From: Planctomycetota bacterium
Lineage (GTDB): Bacteria > Planctomycetota > UBA1135 > UBA2386
Reading direction: 5' to 3'
DNA: 64,000 bases
Assembly: GCA_020638735.1 (NCBI GenBank)
Contig: JACKHZ010000014.1
Location: 124,001-188,000, forward strand
Shown here piece after piece: positions 8,172-16,524 of the stretch (within the stretch, counting starts at the first letter, position 1; the number at the start of each line of letters is the position of its first letter). The translations under genes and the position numbers were made by a program. The notes below the pieces were generated by a model. The model saw nothing but the letters and a program-made list of their open reading frames with translations. It searched no databases and was not told the origin of the DNA.

Positions 8172-10678
8172 CCGGGCGCGACGGCGGTGGACGCGACGGC
8201 GGTGGGCGCGGTGGCGTCGGACGCAGTCGAGGCAGCGGCGGTGGCGACCCGAGCCGGCGCGTGCTGAAGGCGCGCGCGGCGAAGGGCGGCAACGAGGGCG
8301 CCGAGGGGCTCGTGCCGGCCGCCGACCTGCGCTGGACCTGCCCGCCGCTGCGGCCGTCGGGCAAGCGGCCGACGGCGATGTTCCTGCTCGGCCAGGAGCG
8401 GCCGATGGCGGCGCTGCGCACCGGGCTGTCGATCCACGCGCCGGGGTTCAACCTGTTCGTCTCGGGCCTGATGGGCAGCGGCCGCACGGCGGTCGTCGAG
8501 ATGCTGTTGCGCGACATCCAGCCGTTCTGCCGGCGGGTGCCGGATCGGGTCTTCGTGCACAACTTCCAGGAGCCGAACCGCCCGTTGCTGGTGACGCTGC
8601 CGCCCGGGCGCGGGCCGGCGTTCCGCGACGAGCTGCTCGAGCTCGGCCGCACGCTGCACGGCGCGCTGCTCAACGCGCTGCGGTCGCGTCCGCACCGCAT
8701 GTCGCGGCGCGTCGTCAAGCGCGCCAGCTCGAGCCGCGAACGCCGCATCATGGACGCGTTGATGCGTCAGGCGCAGAAGCAGGGCTGCGCGCTGGTGACC
8801 TTCCAGGCGCAGAACGGCGCGTCGTCCGCGGACATCTACCCGGTGGTCGACGGCGAGCCGATCACGCTCGACGCGCTGGCCGCGCTGGTGCACGACGGCA
8901 AGCTCGACGAGGCGGGGCGCGCGCGCCTGCTGGCGCAACGCGAGCAGCTGCTCGAGCGCCTGGACGAGGTCAGCGACCGGATCCGCGAGGAGGCCGTGCG
9001 CGTCGAGGACGAGCTGCGCACGATGGATCGTCACCTGGCGCGCAAGATCGTGCAGGTGCAGCACCGCGAGTTCGTGCGCCGTTGGCCGCAGCCGGAGGTC
9101 GCCGACTGGCTGGACCAGGCCAGCGAGTTCGTCGAGCGTCACGTGCACGAGTGGGTCGGCACCGAGGTCGAGCTCGACGACGACACCAAGGTCATCGAAC
9201 TGCTGCCGCAGCTCGGCGAGCCGCGCACGGCCGAGTTCCAGGCGCAGGTCGTCAAGACCTCGTTCAACGAGGCGTGCCCGGTCGTCATCGAGACCAACCC
9301 GAACTTCGGCAACCTGTTCGGCACCATCAGCGCGCCGGTCGACGGCACCGCGCCGGGGCCGATGCACGTGCACCCCGGGGCCATGCTGCGCGCCGAGGGC
9401 GGCTACCTGGTGCTGCGCTGCCTCGACGTGCTGCGCGAGCCCGGCGTCTGGACGCAGCTGAAGCGCACGCTGCAGTCGGGGCGCCTGGAGATCCGCGAGT
9501 TCGACCACGGCATCGGCGCGCAGACCGGCGCGCTGCAGCCGGCGGCGATCCCGATCGACCTCAAGGTGGTGCTGATCGGCGAGCCGGGCGTCTACGAGCA
9601 GCTCGCCGCGGAGGACGTGCAGTTCCCGCAGGTGTTCAAGATCCACGCCGAGTTCGACAGCACGATCCCGGTGACGAAGCAGAACCTGAAGCGCTACGCC
9701 GACTACCTGCAGTGGCTGGTCGACGGCGAGGACCTCAAGCCGATGTCCGCCGAAGCGATGGCCGCGGTCGCCGAATACGGGGCGCGCGCCGCCGGCCGCC
9801 GCGACCGCCTGATCACCCGCTACAGCGAGATCGGCGACCTGGCGCGCGAGGCGTCGCACTTCGCGGGTGGCGCCGGCGCGGGCGAGGTCGGTCGCGAGCA
9901 CGTCGAGGCGGCCGTCGTGACGCGGCGGCAGCGTCACGATCTCGCCCAGGAGCTGACCGAGCGCGGCTACGCGTCCGGCTACATGCGGTTGTCGACCACC
10001 GGCATGGCGGTCGGTCAGGTCAACGCGTTGACGGTGCTCGACACCGGCACCATCGAGTTCGGGCGGCCGTGCCGTATCACCTGCAACTCGGGCGTCGCGA
10101 CGGCGCAGCGTTCGGGGCTCGTCAACATCGAGGGGCTCGCCCAGCTGTCGGGGCCGATCCACGACAAGGGCGTGATGATCCTCGAGGGCTTCCTGCTGCA
10201 GGAGTTCGGCGACGACGGCCCCTTGTGCATGCAGGCCACGATCTGTTTCGAGCAGCTCTACAACGGCGTCGAGGGCGACTCGGCGTCGCTGGCGCAGCTG
10301 CTGGCGCTGCTGAGCTCGCTGGGCAACGTGCCGCTGCAGCAGGCGCTCGCCATCACCGGCTCGGTCAACCAGAAGGGCGAGGTGCAGGCGGTCGGCGGCG
10401 TCAACGACAAGATCGAGGGCTTCTACCGGCTGTGCAAGGCGCGGCGCCTGACCAGGAAGCAGGGCGTCGTGCTGCCGAGCGCCAACGTCGGCGACCTGAT
10501 GCTCGACGCCGACGTCGTGCAGGCGGTCGAGGCCGGCACCTTCACCGTGCACGCCGTGGCCGACGTGCAGCAGGCGATCGAGCTGTTCACCGGGTTGCCG
10601 GCGGGCGAGGTGCTCGACAAGGTGCGCACCACGCTGGCGCGCTTCCGCAAGCTCGCGGGGCTGCGCGGCCACGCCTGA
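8168..10678 (+). CDS. LonB-like ATP-dependent protease (AAA_32 family)
   Basis: An 836-residue protein. A Gly/Arg-rich N terminus (about 40 residues) is followed by an AAA region with a P-loop-like GLMGSGRT (residues 100-107), in which Arg replaces the usual Lys. Next come a coiled middle section, a LonB lid region and a C-terminal Lon protease domain. The Ser-Lys dyad is visible: Ser705 in GDSAS and Lys748 in GGVNDKIEGF. The segment FGNLFGTI and the later MHVHPGAMLRAEGGYLVL are hallmarks of the LonB/AAA_32 family. ATG 8168 overlaps the stress-protein stop (ATGA). Cytoplasmic protein quality control is the likely role. Confidence 0.9.
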   Translation: MTGRDGGGRDGGGRGGVGRSRGSGGGDPSRRVLKARAAKGGNEGAEGLVPAADLRWTCPPLRPSGKRPTAMFLLGQERPMAALRTGLSIHAPGFNLFVSGLMGSGRTAVVEMLLRDIQPFCRRVPDRVFVHNFQEPNRPLLVTLPPGRGPAFRDELLELGRTLHGALLNALRSRPHRMSRRVVKRASSSRERRIMDALMRQAQKQGCALVTFQAQNGASSADIYPVVDGEPITLDALAALVHDGKLDEAGRARLLAQREQLLERLDEVSDRIREEAVRVEDELRTMDRHLARKIVQVQHREFVRRWPQPEVADWLDQASEFVERHVHEWVGTEVELDDDTKVIELLPQLGEPRTAEFQAQVVKTSFNEACPVVIETNPNFGNLFGTISAPVDGTAPGPMHVHPGAMLRAEGGYLVLRCLDVLREPGVWTQLKRTLQSGRLEIREFDHGIGAQTGALQPAAIPIDLKVVLIGEPGVYEQLAAEDVQFPQVFKIHAEFDSTIPVTKQNLKRYADYLQWLVDGEDLKPMSAEAMAAVAEYGARAAGRRDRLITRYSEIGDLAREASHFAGGAGAGEVGREHVEAAVVTRRQRHDLAQELTERGYASGYMRLSTTGMAVGQVNALTVLDTGTIEFGRPCRITCNSGVATAQRSGLVNIEGLAQLSGPIHDKGVMILEGFLLQEFGDDGPLCMQATICFEQLYNGVEGDSASLAQLLALLSSLGNVPLQQALAITGSVNQKGEVQAVGGVNDKIEGFYRLCKARRLTRKQGVVLPSANVGDLMLDADVVQAVEAGTFTVHAVADVQQAIELFTGLPAGEVLDKVRTTLARFRKLAGLRGHA

Positions 10679-10687
10679 CGGCGGCGC

Positions 10688-12862
10688 TCAGCTGGAGCGC
10701 GTGCCCGGCTGCTTGTTGCCCTGCTGCGGCTTCGACGGGGCGGTCGCGTTCGGGGCCCTGGCAGCCCTCGGCGCCGGCCCCTTCTGCGGCTGCAACACGA
10801 CGTCCTTCGCCTGCTCCGCGGCGGCGTAGGCATCGACGTCGCGCACGAACTGGCTCTCGAGCGCGGCGAGCTTGGGTTCCATGCCGACGCACTCGGCGCG
10901 CAGCCGCCGCAGCGGCGCGGCGACCGCGGTCAGGCGTGCGTGCTCGGCGTCGAGCTCCAGGCGCTCGGTGGCGAGCCTCGGCCCGTAGGCGGCGAGGCGC
11001 TCGCGAAGCAGGCTGGACGCGGTCTCGAGGAATCGCCGGTGGAAGAACTCGCCGAGCAGGCCGGTGGTCTGCGGCAGCAGGTCGGCGCGGAACTGCGCCA
11101 CGCACTGGTGCAGGTGCAGGCGCCCCGGATCGCCGAGGTGCTTCGCCTTGTCCTTGCCCGGGATCTTGACGTCCGGCTTGTCGAACGCGCCGAACAGCCG
11201 CTCGCGCACCTTGTCGAGGGAGCGGAACGCGAGGTGGTCGACGACGCCCTTCTTGACCGGGATCTTGCGCACGTCCACCGGCACCTTGGCGTGGGCCGGC
11301 CAGCCGATCGCCCCGAGCGACGTCAGCGCGTCGACGCGCAGGCGCCGCAGGTCGACGCCGGCGCGGTGCGCCAGGTCGTCGACGCCGTCGGGCAGGTCGA
11401 GGCCGGCGTTGGCCTGGGCGGTGCACTGCTCGAAGGCGCGCATCCCGGCCTGGTGGACGGCCTCGCGGTATTCCCGCACCAGCGGCGTCCACTGTCCCTG
11501 CACCAGCCATTCGAGGCTGTGGCTCGACAAGAACCAGGTGTCGATCGACGCGCCGAGCGAGCGCAGCAGCTTGGCGCCGTGGTCGCGCGCGCTGCGCTCG
11601 ATCTCGGCGTCGACGTCGCGCAGGCCGCGCGCGAACGCCTCGCTCCAGTCGAGGCCGAGCGCGGTGGTCAGGCGCTGCTGCTCCTGGTCGATCCAGCGCT
11701 GGCGCGCCTCGACATCGGTGATGCGCCGTTCGAGCCGGACGACGTCGCCGCCGGCGACGTGCGCCGACGTCTCGCGCAGCAGCGCCTCGGCGCGTTGCAG
11801 CGAGTCGCGCAGGAACGCCGACAGGTACTCCGAGCTGGCGAGGAAGTCGCCGAGGTCCTGCTGGAAGGCCTGGAAGCCGATCGGCGCCTTGTCCGCGGCG
11901 GTGTTCGGCTGCGCGGACTTCTGCGCGGCGGACTTCTTCAGGGCCACGCTGGCGGCCTGCAACAGGTCCACCGGATACATGCGGACCCGGCCCTCCTGCG
12001 AGGCGCGCAGCAGCGGCGCCGACATCGCCAGCTGCTCGAACGCGCGCAGCACCTCCTCGGGGCGCGACTGCTCGAGGCTCGGCACGAGGGTGCCGTCGGG
12101 GCCGACGTCGCGCTTGTGCGAGTCGACGTTGACGACGAGGAAGATGCGGCTGAACAGGTCGAGCAGCTGGTGGAACTCGGCGAACACCTGCTCGAGGAAC
12201 AGCGTGTCGCTCTTGACGACGAAGATCGCGCAGGCCGCCGCGTTGCGGAAGTCGCGCGTCATGCGGTCGTAGCCGAACCGCATGCGGGTGTAGAGACCGG
12301 GCGTGTCGACCAGCACCGCGCCGGTCTGCTTCAGCTCGCTGTCGGGCACGTGCACGTCGACGCGGCGGATGGCGCTGGGCAGGTGCTCGTGCGGATCGAA
12401 GGTGACGTCGCGCTGCTCGGCGGCGCGGATCGCGTCGGCCAGCTGCGCGTGCGCGCGCTGGATGTCGTCGTGCAGTTGCGCGGCCTCGCCGTAGCGGCGC
12501 GTCGCGCCGTCATGGCAGGTGACGACGTACTCGCGCTGCTTGCCGGCGCGCACGAACACCAGGCAAGGGTACGCCGGCAGGCTCGAGACCTCGCTGACGT
12601 AGGCGCCGGCGATGGCGTTCATCAGCGTCGACTTGCCGCTCTTCAGCGGGCCGAAGATCAGCACGTAGGCCTGCTGCTCCTGGACCTTGTCGCACAGCGC
12701 GGTCAGCTGGTGGCCGAGCTCGCGCAACGCCGGCAGCAAGGCCTTGCCCGGGGTGTCGTCGGCCGCGTGGTCGAGCGCCGCCAGGCACTGGTCGAGATCC
12801 TGCAGCACGGGCCGAACGGTGCCGTCGAACTGCTGGCAGTAGGTGCCGAGCTGGGTGCGCAT
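10688..12862 (-). CDS. Dynamin-like GTPase family protein
   Basis: A 724-residue protein with an N-terminal dynamin-type GTPase domain: G1 is GPLKSGKST (71-79), G3 is DTPG (186-189), and a G4-like NVDSHK lies at 245-250, in which Val replaces the usual Lys/Gln position. A long, largely helical stalk with Arg/Glu-rich stretches follows, and the C-terminal 30 residues are Pro/Ala/Lys-rich and probably disordered. There is no clear transmembrane hairpin, so it is a soluble or peripheral membrane protein. ATG 12862 fits the start of similarity. It is convergent with the LonB-like gene (9-base gap). Membrane remodelling or chromosome-partition-linked roles are possible; no partner gene decides it. 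Confidence 0.8.
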   Translation of the reverse strand: MRTQLGTYCQQFDGTVRPVLQDLDQCLAALDHAADDTPGKALLPALRELGHQLTALCDKVQEQQAYVLIFGPLKSGKSTLMNAIAGAYVSEVSSLPAYPCLVFVRAGKQREYVVTCHDGATRRYGEAAQLHDDIQRAHAQLADAIRAAEQRDVTFDPHEHLPSAIRRVDVHVPDSELKQTGAVLVDTPGLYTRMRFGYDRMTRDFRNAAACAIFVVKSDTLFLEQVFAEFHQLLDLFSRIFLVVNVDSHKRDVGPDGTLVPSLEQSRPEEVLRAFEQLAMSAPLLRASQEGRVRMYPVDLLQAASVALKKSAAQKSAQPNTAADKAPIGFQAFQQDLGDFLASSEYLSAFLRDSLQRAEALLRETSAHVAGGDVVRLERRITDVEARQRWIDQEQQRLTTALGLDWSEAFARGLRDVDAEIERSARDHGAKLLRSLGASIDTWFLSSHSLEWLVQGQWTPLVREYREAVHQAGMRAFEQCTAQANAGLDLPDGVDDLAHRAGVDLRRLRVDALTSLGAIGWPAHAKVPVDVRKIPVKKGVVDHLAFRSLDKVRERLFGAFDKPDVKIPGKDKAKHLGDPGRLHLHQCVAQFRADLLPQTTGLLGEFFHRRFLETASSLLRERLAAYGPRLATERLELDAEHARLTAVAAPLRRLRAECVGMEPKLAALESQFVRDVDAYAAAEQAKDVVLQPQKGPAPRAARAPNATAPSKPQQGNKQPGTRSS

Positions 12863-13080
12863 GAACAGCGGAAGAGGGGTCGGGCCGGCGAGTGGCGGGG
12901 CGAGCGGACGCAAGGCTGCGTCGGACGACCGATTGGAACGAAACGTGCGCGGCGAAGGGAAGCCCCTGTCGCAGGTTCTTTTCTGCACGACACCTGGACA
13001 ACGTGGATCGTTCTCCACAGCGCGGTCCGGGCGTACGGTAGTGCCCGGGCGTGGCGCCGTTCCCGCGCGAGGGTTTCGCG
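12863..13080. other. Intergenic leader with two small inverted repeats
   Basis: This 218-base gap lies upstream of the dynamin-like gene and downstream of the carbonic-anhydrase-like gene, both on the minus strand. It holds two short inverted repeats: GTGGA/TCCAC at 13003-13018 with a six-base loop, and an eight-pair stem with a two-base bulge between 12967-12974 and 12983-12992. No convincing promoter hexamers or terminator T-tract were found. It probably holds the GTPase promoter and leader. Confidence 0.35.
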
Positions 13081-13905
13081 CTACTTGACGGGGGCCAGCG
13101 GCAGCTCGTCGCTGCGCCGGTTGCGCCAGTCGATCGCCCCGGTGCGGTCGTCGACGACGCCGGGCACGATGCGCAGTCGATCTTCGGCGGTCGCCAGCTG
13201 CAGCGGGGTCGAGGTCGCGAGCAGCAGTTCGCGCTGCGCGCGCAGCAACGCGTCGCGCAACGGCACGCCGAGACGCTCGGCGTCGCGGACGGCGGTCTCG
13301 CGGCGCCGGTCGATCGCGTCGGGCGCGCGCTCGTCGTCGCGCGGCGGGCGCAGCGACTCGCAGCGACGGTGGGCGAGCAGCAGCACCAGCGACACGCGCT
13401 CCCGGCTCACCACGCGCTCGAGCAGCGCTGCGCTCTCCGCGGTCACGAACGGTCCCGGCACACGCAGCACCAGCACGTCCTCGGCCGCGAGGCCGAGGTG
13501 CTGGGCGACGGTTCCGTCGAAGTCGGCGCAGACGACGACCGCGCACACGTAGCGGCCGGCACCCGACGGGCGCGGCGGCAGCTCCGGCGGCGGCAGGTCG
13601 TCGCGGCGATGTCGTACGAAGGTGTCGTTGCCTGCCTGCACGTGCTGCCAGGCCACCAGCGGCGGCAGGGTCGGCTGCGGGTCGTGGGTCGGTCGCGCGG
13701 CGGCCCCGTTGTGGTCGGGACGGCCTGTCGCGTCGGCGGCGGGAGCGGCAGGCCGGGCCGGGTTGTGTTCGGGGCGCCTCGCCTCGGCGGCAGGGCGTCG
13801 CTCGCCGGCAGGTCCGTGCTGCTGCGCGTCCGCCGGACCGACCGCGGTGAGCACCGCGGTCAGGGCGGCGATCCGCGTGTGGACGGAGCGAAGGGCGCTT
13901 GCCAT
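13081..13905 (-). CDS. Exported degenerate beta-carbonic-anhydrase-like protein
   Basis: A 274-residue protein with a signal peptide (cleavage near ADA-QQ, residue 27), a disordered Pro/Arg/His-rich stretch to about residue 78, and a C-terminal alpha/beta domain. Cys126-Ala-Asp128 and, 51 residues later, His179-Arg-Arg-Cys182 fall at the spacing of the zinc ligands of beta-carbonic anhydrases (C-x-D-x-R ... H-x2-C). LVLRVPGPFVT between them matches the family's VIRVAGN segment. The Arg that normally pairs with the Asp is missing (Asp130 follows instead), so activity is doubtful and zinc binding is more likely. It is the last gene of the VWA-kinase-ECF operon, 50 bases after the sigma factor. 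Confidence 0.6.
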   Translation of the reverse strand: MASALRSVHTRIAALTAVLTAVGPADAQQHGPAGERRPAAEARRPEHNPARPAAPAADATGRPDHNGAAARPTHDPQPTLPPLVAWQHVQAGNDTFVRHRRDDLPPPELPPRPSGAGRYVCAVVVCADFDGTVAQHLGLAAEDVLVLRVPGPFVTAESAALLERVVSRERVSLVLLLAHRRCESLRPPRDDERAPDAIDRRRETAVRDAERLGVPLRDALLRAQRELLLATSTPLQLATAEDRLRIVPGVVDDRTGAIDWRNRRSDELPLAPVK

Positions 13906-13955
13906 GGGCGGTGGATCGGCGCGGCGGGCCCCGTGACTTGACCCGGCCGCGGCGC

Positions 13956-14534
13956 CTAGCCGGTCGGCGGTGGGCGATCCAGCAGGTCGCCGAGCTGCTG
14001 GCGCAGCAGCGCCTTGGCGCGGTGCACGCGGACCTGCAAGGTGCCCTCGGCGACCTCGGTGGCGGCGGCGATCTCGGCGTACGGCAGCCCTTCGACGGCG
14101 AACAGCACGAACGCCTCGCGCAGCAGGATCGGCAGCCGGTCGATCGCCAGCTGCAGCCGGGCCATGTCCTCGCGGCGGACCAGCGAGCTGAGCGCGGTGC
14201 GCTGCGGGGCGCTCAGCTCGTCGAGCCGTTCGCCGCCGTCGTGCGCGCGCTGCACCTCGCGGCGCAGCCAGCTGCGGCAGGCGTTGCAGGCGATCGACAA
14301 CAGCCACGAGCCGAAGCGGTCGGCCTGCTGGAGCTGCGCGAGTCGCTCGAAGGCGCGGCGCAGCGCCTCCTGCACCAGGTCGTCGGCGGCGCTGGCGTCG
14401 CCGGTCATGGTCGCGAGGTAGCGCTCGAGTCGCGGGCGGTTCGTCTCGGCGAGGGTCGCGAACGCGGCGACGTCGCCGGCCAGGGCGCGCCGGACCAGTT
14501 GCTCGTCCGCCGTGCCGTCGGCCGGCTCGTTCAT
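13956..14534 (-). CDS. ECF-type RNA polymerase sigma factor
   Basis: A 192-residue sigma-70 family member with only regions 2 and 4. Region 2.2 is ADDLVQEALRRAFERL and region 2.4 includes FGSWLLSIACNACRSWLR. Region 4 has the LPILLREAFVLFAVEGLPYAEIA helix and a helix-turn-helix ending TLQVRVHRAKALLRQQLG. ATG 14534 overlaps the kinase stop (ATGA), so it is coupled to a Ser/Thr kinase rather than to an anti-sigma factor. This suggests control by phosphorylation, as known for some kinase-linked ECF groups; that is inference. Confidence 0.92.
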   Translation of the reverse strand: MNEPADGTADEQLVRRALAGDVAAFATLAETNRPRLERYLATMTGDASAADDLVQEALRRAFERLAQLQQADRFGSWLLSIACNACRSWLRREVQRAHDGGERLDELSAPQRTALSSLVRREDMARLQLAIDRLPILLREAFVLFAVEGLPYAEIAAATEVAEGTLQVRVHRAKALLRQQLGDLLDRPPPTG

Positions 14535-16522
14535 CGCCCCTCCTGGTTCAACGCCTCGCGATGTCGGGGGCCGAGCTCGCGCCACGGCGGCGTCGTGTAG
14601 TCCGGTCGCGCGCCGAGCGCCACCGCCAGCTGCAGCAGGCGCAGACGCGCGCTGCCCTCGGCCTCAGCTGCCTCGCCGACGAACCACTGCGCGGCCTGTG
14701 GCGCGAGCGCTGCCGGGAAGCTCGCGGCGACGCGGGCATCGAACTCCACACCCGCGACCCGGTCGGCCTCGAGCCGCAGCATCAGCAGCGTGCTGGCCGG
14801 GTGCACGCGCGCGTCGCTGCGCGCGAGCAGTCGCCACAGCTCGCCGCGCGCCGGCGCGTCGGTCGCCGTCTTCCGTGCCAGCGCCGCGTGCAGCAGGACA
14901 GCCGCTTCGCCGCCGCCGCACAGCCAGGCCATCTCGGCTGCCTGCCGCGCGCCGGCCGCGTCACCGTGGAGGTGGCGAGCGATGGTGCGCGCCAGCCACG
15001 GCTCGGGCTGCTCCGGCGGCAGCGGCACGGCGAAGGCCTCGAGCGCCGGCGCGCGCTGTTGCGCCGGCAGCTCGGCGATGTGCCACAGGCTGACGGCGGC
15101 GTCGTCGTCCGGCCGCGCGACCAGCCAGCGGCGCCACGCGGCGGGATCGCCGGCGAGCCGCGCCAACTCCTCCTCGGTGACGTCGTCGACCGGTTCGAGC
15201 AGGTCGCCGAACAGCCGACGTCGCTCGCCGAGGTCCGTGACAGCCAGCCACGACGGCAGCCCGGCAGCGCGCAGCCACAGCGCGTGGGCGGCGACGAAGG
15301 CCTCGCGCGCGGCGCTGCGGTCGGCGGCTGCGGTGGCGGCGCGCTGCGCAGCGCGACACCAGAGGCCATCGTGCAGGTCCTGTTGCAGCGCGCGGTGAGC
15401 CTCCTTCGCCGCCGCCGCCGCCGACCGCGCGCGGAGCTCCGCCGAGGTGGGCTGGGTGGCGTCGGTCGCCGAGAACGGTGCCGGTGGTGGCGGTCCTGCC
15501 CACAAGCGCGCAACGAGCGGCATCGCCGCGCCGCACAGCACCAGCACCGCGGCGATCAGCCAGCTGCGCCACGCCGCCGGCGTCGCGATGGGGGGCGTCG
15601 TCGCGCGCGCTGCCGGCACCGCGTCGCGCACCGCCGCGGCGAACGCCGCCGCGCTCGGCAGCCGGTCCTCGCGTCGCTTCTCCAACGCCGCGGCGAGCAC
15701 CGCGTCCAGCGTCGGCGGTACGGCGGCGACCAGCGTCGACGGCGGCGGCGGCACCAGCGACTCGACCAGCTTCAGCGCCTGGAACAGGTTGGCGCCGCGG
15801 AACGGCGAGCGGCCGGTCAGCGACTCGTACAGCAGCACGCCGAGCGCGTGCACGTCGGTGCGTTCGTCGGTCGCCTCCGGGCCGTCGAGCAGCTGCTCCG
15901 GCGCCATGTACTCCGGCGTGCCGACGATCTCGCCGGTGCGCGTCAGCTGGGTGTCGTCGGCGATCGCGCGGGCGATGCCGAAGTCGAGCACGCGCACCGC
16001 GCCGTCGTCCTGCAGCATGACGTTGTCCGGCTTGACGTCGCGGTGCAGCACGCCTTCGTGGTGCGCCGCGGCGAGCACGTCGGCGACCTGAGCCGCGCAG
16101 CGGCAGGCGTCGACCAGCGGCAGCGGCCCGCGGGCCAGCCGCGCGCGCAGCGTCTCGCCGGCGACGTATTCGAGCACCAGGAACGGCCGGTCGGCGGCGA
16201 CGTCGCTGTGCAGCACGCGCACCACGCCGGGGTGGCGCACCCTGGCCGTCAGCCGCGCCTCGCGCGCGAAGCGCTCGCGCACCGCGTCGATCGCGTCGAG
16301 CGGCATCGCCGGCAGCACTTTCAGCGCGACCCTGGTGCCGAGTTCGCGGTGCCAGGCGAGGTAGACCTCACCCATGCCGCCGGTCGCGACCAGCCGTTCG
16401 GGCAGGTAGTCGCCGAGGCGCTCTGGCACGCAGGCGGCGTGGCAGTGCGGGCAGCTCGGTGGCAGCACGCCGGTCTCGGCGATGGCGACGGTGCGGGTGC
16501 ACGTGCTGCAGCGGATCTGCAT
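14531..16522 (-). CDS. Ser/Thr protein kinase with N-terminal zinc ribbon and C-terminal exported domain
   Basis: A 663-residue protein. CSTC (5-8) and CPHC (24-27) form a likely zinc ribbon. The Hanks-type kinase domain spans about 37-300: glycine loop ATGGMGEVY (46-54), Lys68, the HRD motif at 160-162 followed by VKPDN, DFG at 180-182 and GTPEYMAPEQ. All catalytic residues are present. A membrane helix (319-340) leads to an Ala/Arg-rich helical C-terminal region of about 320 residues, probably periplasmic and repeat-like, which could sense envelope signals. It starts two bases after the VWA gene and overlaps the ECF gene at its stop, so it sits at the centre of a four-gene signalling operon. 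Confidence 0.92.
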   Translation of the reverse strand: MQIRCSTCTRTVAIAETGVLPPSCPHCHAACVPERLGDYLPERLVATGGMGEVYLAWHRELGTRVALKVLPAMPLDAIDAVRERFAREARLTARVRHPGVVRVLHSDVAADRPFLVLEYVAGETLRARLARGPLPLVDACRCAAQVADVLAAAHHEGVLHRDVKPDNVMLQDDGAVRVLDFGIARAIADDTQLTRTGEIVGTPEYMAPEQLLDGPEATDERTDVHALGVLLYESLTGRSPFRGANLFQALKLVESLVPPPPSTLVAAVPPTLDAVLAAALEKRREDRLPSAAAFAAAVRDAVPAARATTPPIATPAAWRSWLIAAVLVLCGAAMPLVARLWAGPPPPAPFSATDATQPTSAELRARSAAAAAKEAHRALQQDLHDGLWCRAAQRAATAAADRSAAREAFVAAHALWLRAAGLPSWLAVTDLGERRRLFGDLLEPVDDVTEEELARLAGDPAAWRRWLVARPDDDAAVSLWHIAELPAQQRAPALEAFAVPLPPEQPEPWLARTIARHLHGDAAGARQAAEMAWLCGGGEAAVLLHAALARKTATDAPARGELWRLLARSDARVHPASTLLMLRLEADRVAGVEFDARVAASFPAALAPQAAQWFVGEAAEAEGSARLRLLQLAVALGARPDYTTPPWRELGPRHREALNQEGR

Positions 16523-16524
16523 GG

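Noticed and set aside
7856..10672. A 938-codon minus-strand open frame
   Set aside because: It is antisense to the LonB-like gene, whose catalytic Ser and Lys are in the plus frame; no motif is found in the antisense product.
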